From assembly GCA_024640385.1 (NCBI GenBank), contig JAHEFC010000140.1:1-9338 (forward strand): a DNA stretch of 9,338 nucleotides. The letters are read 5' to 3'. Below are positions 7,125 through 9,338 of the stretch, one piece after another (position 1 is the stretch's first letter; each line of letters begins with the position of its first letter). The translations under genes were made by a program, and so were the position numbers. The DNA is from Sphingobacteriales bacterium (GTDB lineage Bacteria > Bacteroidota > Bacteroidia > Chitinophagales > Chitinophagaceae). The notes beneath the pieces were generated by a model. It worked only from the letters and a program-made list of their open reading frames with translations. It searched no databases and was not told where the DNA came from.

Positions 7125-7157
7125 TTACGCAGGTTGACAAACAGCCTGCGTAATTTT
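7125..7157 (+). terminator. Hairpin with T run, possible terminator of the secreted-protein gene
   Basis: TTACGCAGG at 7125-7133 and CCTGCGTAA at 7145-7153 form a perfect 9-bp stem with an 11-nt loop, followed by TTTT at 7154-7157. It lies 44 nt after the secreted-protein stop. The stem with a short T run fits an intrinsic terminator. The same bases overlap a candidate dxs -7 element, so an operator role is a fair alternative. Confidence 0.5.
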
Positions 7158-7158
7158 G
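7151..7158 (+). promoter_or_regulatory. Candidate Bacteroidota -7 element for dxs
   Basis: TAATTTTG is a full match to TAnnTTTG and ends 22 nt before the dxs ATG, a plausible leader length. The upstream TTG at 7134-7136 lies only 14 nt before it, closer than the usual spacing of about 19, so the -33 half is not convincing. The first three bases lie in the right arm of the hairpin at 7125-7153. Confidence 0.4.
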
Positions 7159-7180
7159 TCAATTCACAAATCTGGATTTC

Positions 7181-9100
7181 ATGGATTTCAATCAGGGTAT
7201 ACTCTTAAAAGACATAAACTCACCGGAAGATCTGAAAAAGCTGAGCAAAGAGCAGCTACACCAGGTTTGTGACGAGCTGAGGCAGTACATTATTGACGTA
7301 GTAAGCGTTCATGGGGGGCATTTTGGTGCCAGCCTGGGCGTGGTTGAACTCTCCGTTGCCCTGCATTATGTGTTCAACACTCCTTATGACCAACTGGTAT
7401 GGGATGTTGGCCACCAGGCATACGGCCATAAAATACTTACCGGCCGTAAAGAAGCCTTTCCCTCCAACAGGAAATACGGGGGCCTCAGTGGATTCCCCAA
7501 ACGCAGTGAAAGTGAGTACGATAGTTTTGGGGTAGGCCACTCCTCTACTTCCATTTCTGCCGCATTGGGCATGTCCATAGCTTCTAAACTGAAGGGGGAA
7601 AACGACCGGCAATGTGTTGCTATTATTGGTGATGGCGCCATGACGGCGGGGATCGCCTTTGAAGCGATGAATCATGCAGGTGTCTCTGATGCCAATACGC
7701 TGATCATCCTGAACGATAATTGCATGAGCATTGACCCGAATGTGGGTGCGCTCAAAGAATACCTGACAGATATTACCACTTCCCAAACCTATAATAAGTT
7801 CAGGGAAGATATATGGAAGGCACTGGGGAAACTTCCTGTAGCGCGTGAAATGGCCAGCAAGCTGGAACATTCCATTAAAGGCTTTATCAACCAGAGCAGC
7901 AACCTGTTTGAAGCCATGAAGTTGAGGTATTTCGGACCGATCGATGGGCATAATATCACCAAGCTGGTAGACACCCTGGAAGACCTGAAGAACATTCCCG
8001 GTCCAAAACTGCTGCATATCATAACGGTGAAAGGAAAAGGTTATTCACTGGCAGAAAAAGACCAGACTAAATGGCATGCGCCTGGTTTGTTTGATAAGGT
8101 GACCGGCGAGATCTATAAAAAGAAATACGATACCCCACAACCTCCTAAATACCAGGATGTATTTGGACATACGATGATCGAACTGGCGGAGAAAAATCCA
8201 AAGGTCATGGGAATTACACCCGCCATGCCTTCAGGCTCATCCCTTAAATTCATGATGGAAAAGATGCCCGACCGGGCCATCGATGTGGGTATTTGCGAAC
8301 AACATGCCGTAACACTGAGCGCGGGCCTGGCCACTCAGGGGATGAAAGTGTTCTGCAATATTTATTCATCTTTCATGCAGCGGGCCTATGATATGGTAAT
8401 TCATGATGTGGCCATCCAGAAACTGCCCGTAGTATTCTGCCTGGACCGTGCAGGCTTGGTTGGAGAAGACGGCCCCACACACCATGGAGCTTATGATATT
8501 CCATTCATGAGGTGTATTCCGAACCTGGTTGTTAGTGCACCTATGAATGAAGCAGAACTGAGAGATCTGATGTATACTTCACAGCTTGATACCCAAACAT
8601 ATCCCATGGTGATCCGTTATCCGCGCGGAGAAGGTGTTATGCCCGAGTGGAGAACCGAAATGAAGGAGATCAGGATAGGTAAGGGACGTAAACTGAAAGA
8701 TGGTGAAACCCTGGCCATATTAAGTTTTGGACATCCCGGAAATTTTGCTGCCGCTGCCATCAGGAACCTGAAAACCTATGGCATCAACCCGGCGCATTAC
8801 GATATGCGTTTTGTTAAGCCACTTGATGAAGAATTGCTGCACCAGGTATTCTCGCGTTATAGCAAGATCATCACAGTTGAAGATGGAACTGTTGTAGGAG
8901 GATTTGGATCCGCCATTCTCGAATTCATGGCCAAACATGGTTACCAGGCTGAACTGAAGATGCTTGGCATACCGGACAGGCTGGTTGAACACGGCACGCT
9001 GAAAGAGTTGCACCGTGAATGTGGTTATGATGCGCAAGGCATTGAAGAAACAGCCAGGGAGATGATGAAAGAAGCGGTATCTGTTCAGCAATTCCAATAG
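7181..9100 (+). CDS. dxs: 1-deoxy-D-xylulose-5-phosphate synthase
   Basis: A 639-residue thiamine-diphosphate enzyme that condenses pyruvate with glyceraldehyde 3-phosphate into DXP, the entry step of the MEP isoprenoid pathway and a source for thiamine and pyridoxal synthesis. It is a cytoplasmic dimer. Landmarks: His47 in GGHFGAS, His78 in WDVGHQAYGHK, the ThDP/metal motif GDGAMTAG from 150 with NDN at 178-180, YFGPIDGHN at 250-258, the catalytic Glu373 in ICEQHAV, Arg398 region in YSSFMQRAYD, and His434/435 in DGPTHHGAYD. These match E. coli His49, His80, Asp152/Asn181, Glu370 and His431. The length is normal and the active site looks complete. The ATG at 7181 is preferred as the protein then starts with the usual short lead into the ILLKDINSPEDL segment. 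It has 99 nt of its own upstream sequence, so it is probably transcribed alone. Its TAG stop is one base from the convergent neighbour's stop. Confidence 0.98.
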   Translation: MDFNQGILLKDINSPEDLKKLSKEQLHQVCDELRQYIIDVVSVHGGHFGASLGVVELSVALHYVFNTPYDQLVWDVGHQAYGHKILTGRKEAFPSNRKYGGLSGFPKRSESEYDSFGVGHSSTSISAALGMSIASKLKGENDRQCVAIIGDGAMTAGIAFEAMNHAGVSDANTLIILNDNCMSIDPNVGALKEYLTDITTSQTYNKFREDIWKALGKLPVAREMASKLEHSIKGFINQSSNLFEAMKLRYFGPIDGHNITKLVDTLEDLKNIPGPKLLHIITVKGKGYSLAEKDQTKWHAPGLFDKVTGEIYKKKYDTPQPPKYQDVFGHTMIELAEKNPKVMGITPAMPSGSSLKFMMEKMPDRAIDVGICEQHAVTLSAGLATQGMKVFCNIYSSFMQRAYDMVIHDVAIQKLPVVFCLDRAGLVGEDGPTHHGAYDIPFMRCIPNLVVSAPMNEAELRDLMYTSQLDTQTYPMVIRYPRGEGVMPEWRTEMKEIRIGKGRKLKDGETLAILSFGHPGNFAAAAIRNLKTYGINPAHYDMRFVKPLDEELLHQVFSRYSKIITVEDGTVVGGFGSAILEFMAKHGYQAELKMLGIPDRLVEHGTLKELHRECGYDAQGIEETAREMMKEAVSVQQFQ

Positions 9101-9101
9101 G

Positions 9102-9338
9102 TCATTTGCCACCCATGGTGCCGATGAACATGGCGATGGCAAAAGCAAAGACCGAAACGATCAGGCCCCACATGAAGATGGTATAACTCCACCTCAGGTA
9201 TCTGTATTTCTTGCCCAGTACCACACCGAGATAATAAATGTCTTTGGTAAGGCTTGAATACAGGTAGTCTTTATCATCGATCATTTGCAGAATACCACGC
9301 TGATAACTTTCGAGCGACATCTTATTGAAATGCCCGAA
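9102..9338 (-). CDS. PycTM/DUF5706-like (Pycsar effector-like) membrane protein, C-terminal fragment
   Basis: The last 78 codons of a minus-strand gene; the reading frame stays open to the right edge (FGHFNK precedes the Met at 9320), so the start is off the window and that Met is probably internal. The visible part has an acidic/aromatic helix (ILQMIDDKDYLYSSLTKD), then YYLGVVLGKKYRYLRWSYTIF leading into one strong transmembrane helix (about visible residues 53-75) and a short GTMGGK tail. From memory this pattern, DYLYSSLxKDxYYLGxVLxKKYRYLR followed by a membrane helix, is that of the PycTM domain (DUF5706), seen in Pycsar effectors and, in Bacteroidota, commonly fused to an N-terminal HD phosphohydrolase domain. 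Whether an HD domain is present here cannot be seen. It is tail-to-tail with dxs, with a single base between stops. Confidence 0.7.
   Translation of the reverse strand, partial: FGHFNKMSLESYQRGILQMIDDKDYLYSSLTKDIYYLGVVLGKKYRYLRWSYTIFMWGLIVSVFAFAIAMFIGTMGGK

Noticed and set aside
7134..7139. TTGACA as a sigma70-type -35 box for dxs
   Set aside because: No -10-like hexamer lies 16-18 nt downstream, and Bacteroidota promoters do not usually use this box; it is the hairpin loop.
7256..8017. A 253-codon open frame antisense to dxs
   Set aside because: It lies wholly opposite a highly conserved gene, has composition typical of a shadow frame and no recognisable domain.
9105..9143. A TTTGCCA/TGGCAAA inverted repeat as a terminator for dxs
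   Set aside because: The 7-bp arms are 25 nt apart, lie within the neighbour's coding sequence and have no T run.

Overview
The window looks like chromosome from a Bacteroidota bacterium, most likely of the Chitinophagaceae/Sphingobacteriia type. Three things point there: an arginine operon built on an N-acylornithine carbamoyltransferase in place of ordinary OTCase, a secreted protein with a type IX secretion (T9SS) C-terminal sorting domain, and promoter candidates that match the Bacteroidota -7 element TAnnTTTG with no clear Shine-Dalgarno sequences. Placement below phylum level is inference. There is no sign of phage, insertion sequences, CRISPR or RNA genes.

Layout. (1) Bases 1-3465, plus strand: the 3' part of an arginine biosynthesis operon. 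It holds the end of the N-acetyl/N-succinyl-ornithine carbamoyltransferase gene, then argB (acylglutamate kinase), an M20 deacylase acting as ArgE, and argH (argininosuccinate lyase). The genes are 1 nt apart, overlapping by 8 nt, and 9 nt apart. Together they cover acylglutamate phosphorylation, carbamoylation of acylornithine, deacylation of acylcitrulline and release of arginine from argininosuccinate. argC, argD and argG would lie off the left edge or elsewhere. (2) Bases 3464-3561: a 37-bp near-perfect hairpin fills the whole gap between two convergent stop codons and probably terminates transcription from both sides. (3) Bases 3562-5363, minus strand: a LytS-type sensor histidine kinase gene followed by its LytTR response regulator gene. 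(4) Bases 5364-5548: a divergent AT-rich control region with a candidate -7 element, repeated GGATT/GGTTA motifs and two inverted repeats. (5) Bases 5549-7081, plus strand: a secreted lamin-tail-domain protein with a T9SS tail. (6) Bases 7082-7180: a short gap with a hairpin that overlaps a candidate dxs promoter. (7) Bases 7181-9100, plus strand: dxs, the first enzyme of the MEP isoprenoid pathway. (8) Bases 9102-9338, minus strand: the C-terminal end of a membrane protein resembling the PycTM/DUF5706 (Pycsar effector-like) family, with its stop codon one base from the dxs stop.

Most of the window is conserved housekeeping sequence. The less ordinary items are the Glu at the place where Xanthomonas AOTCase has a carboxylated lysine, the stop-to-stop hairpin, the uncharacterised middle of the T9SS cargo protein, and the PycTM-like tail at the right edge. 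I did not find a convincing undescribed multi-gene system inside these bases. The best lead towards one lies beyond the right edge.
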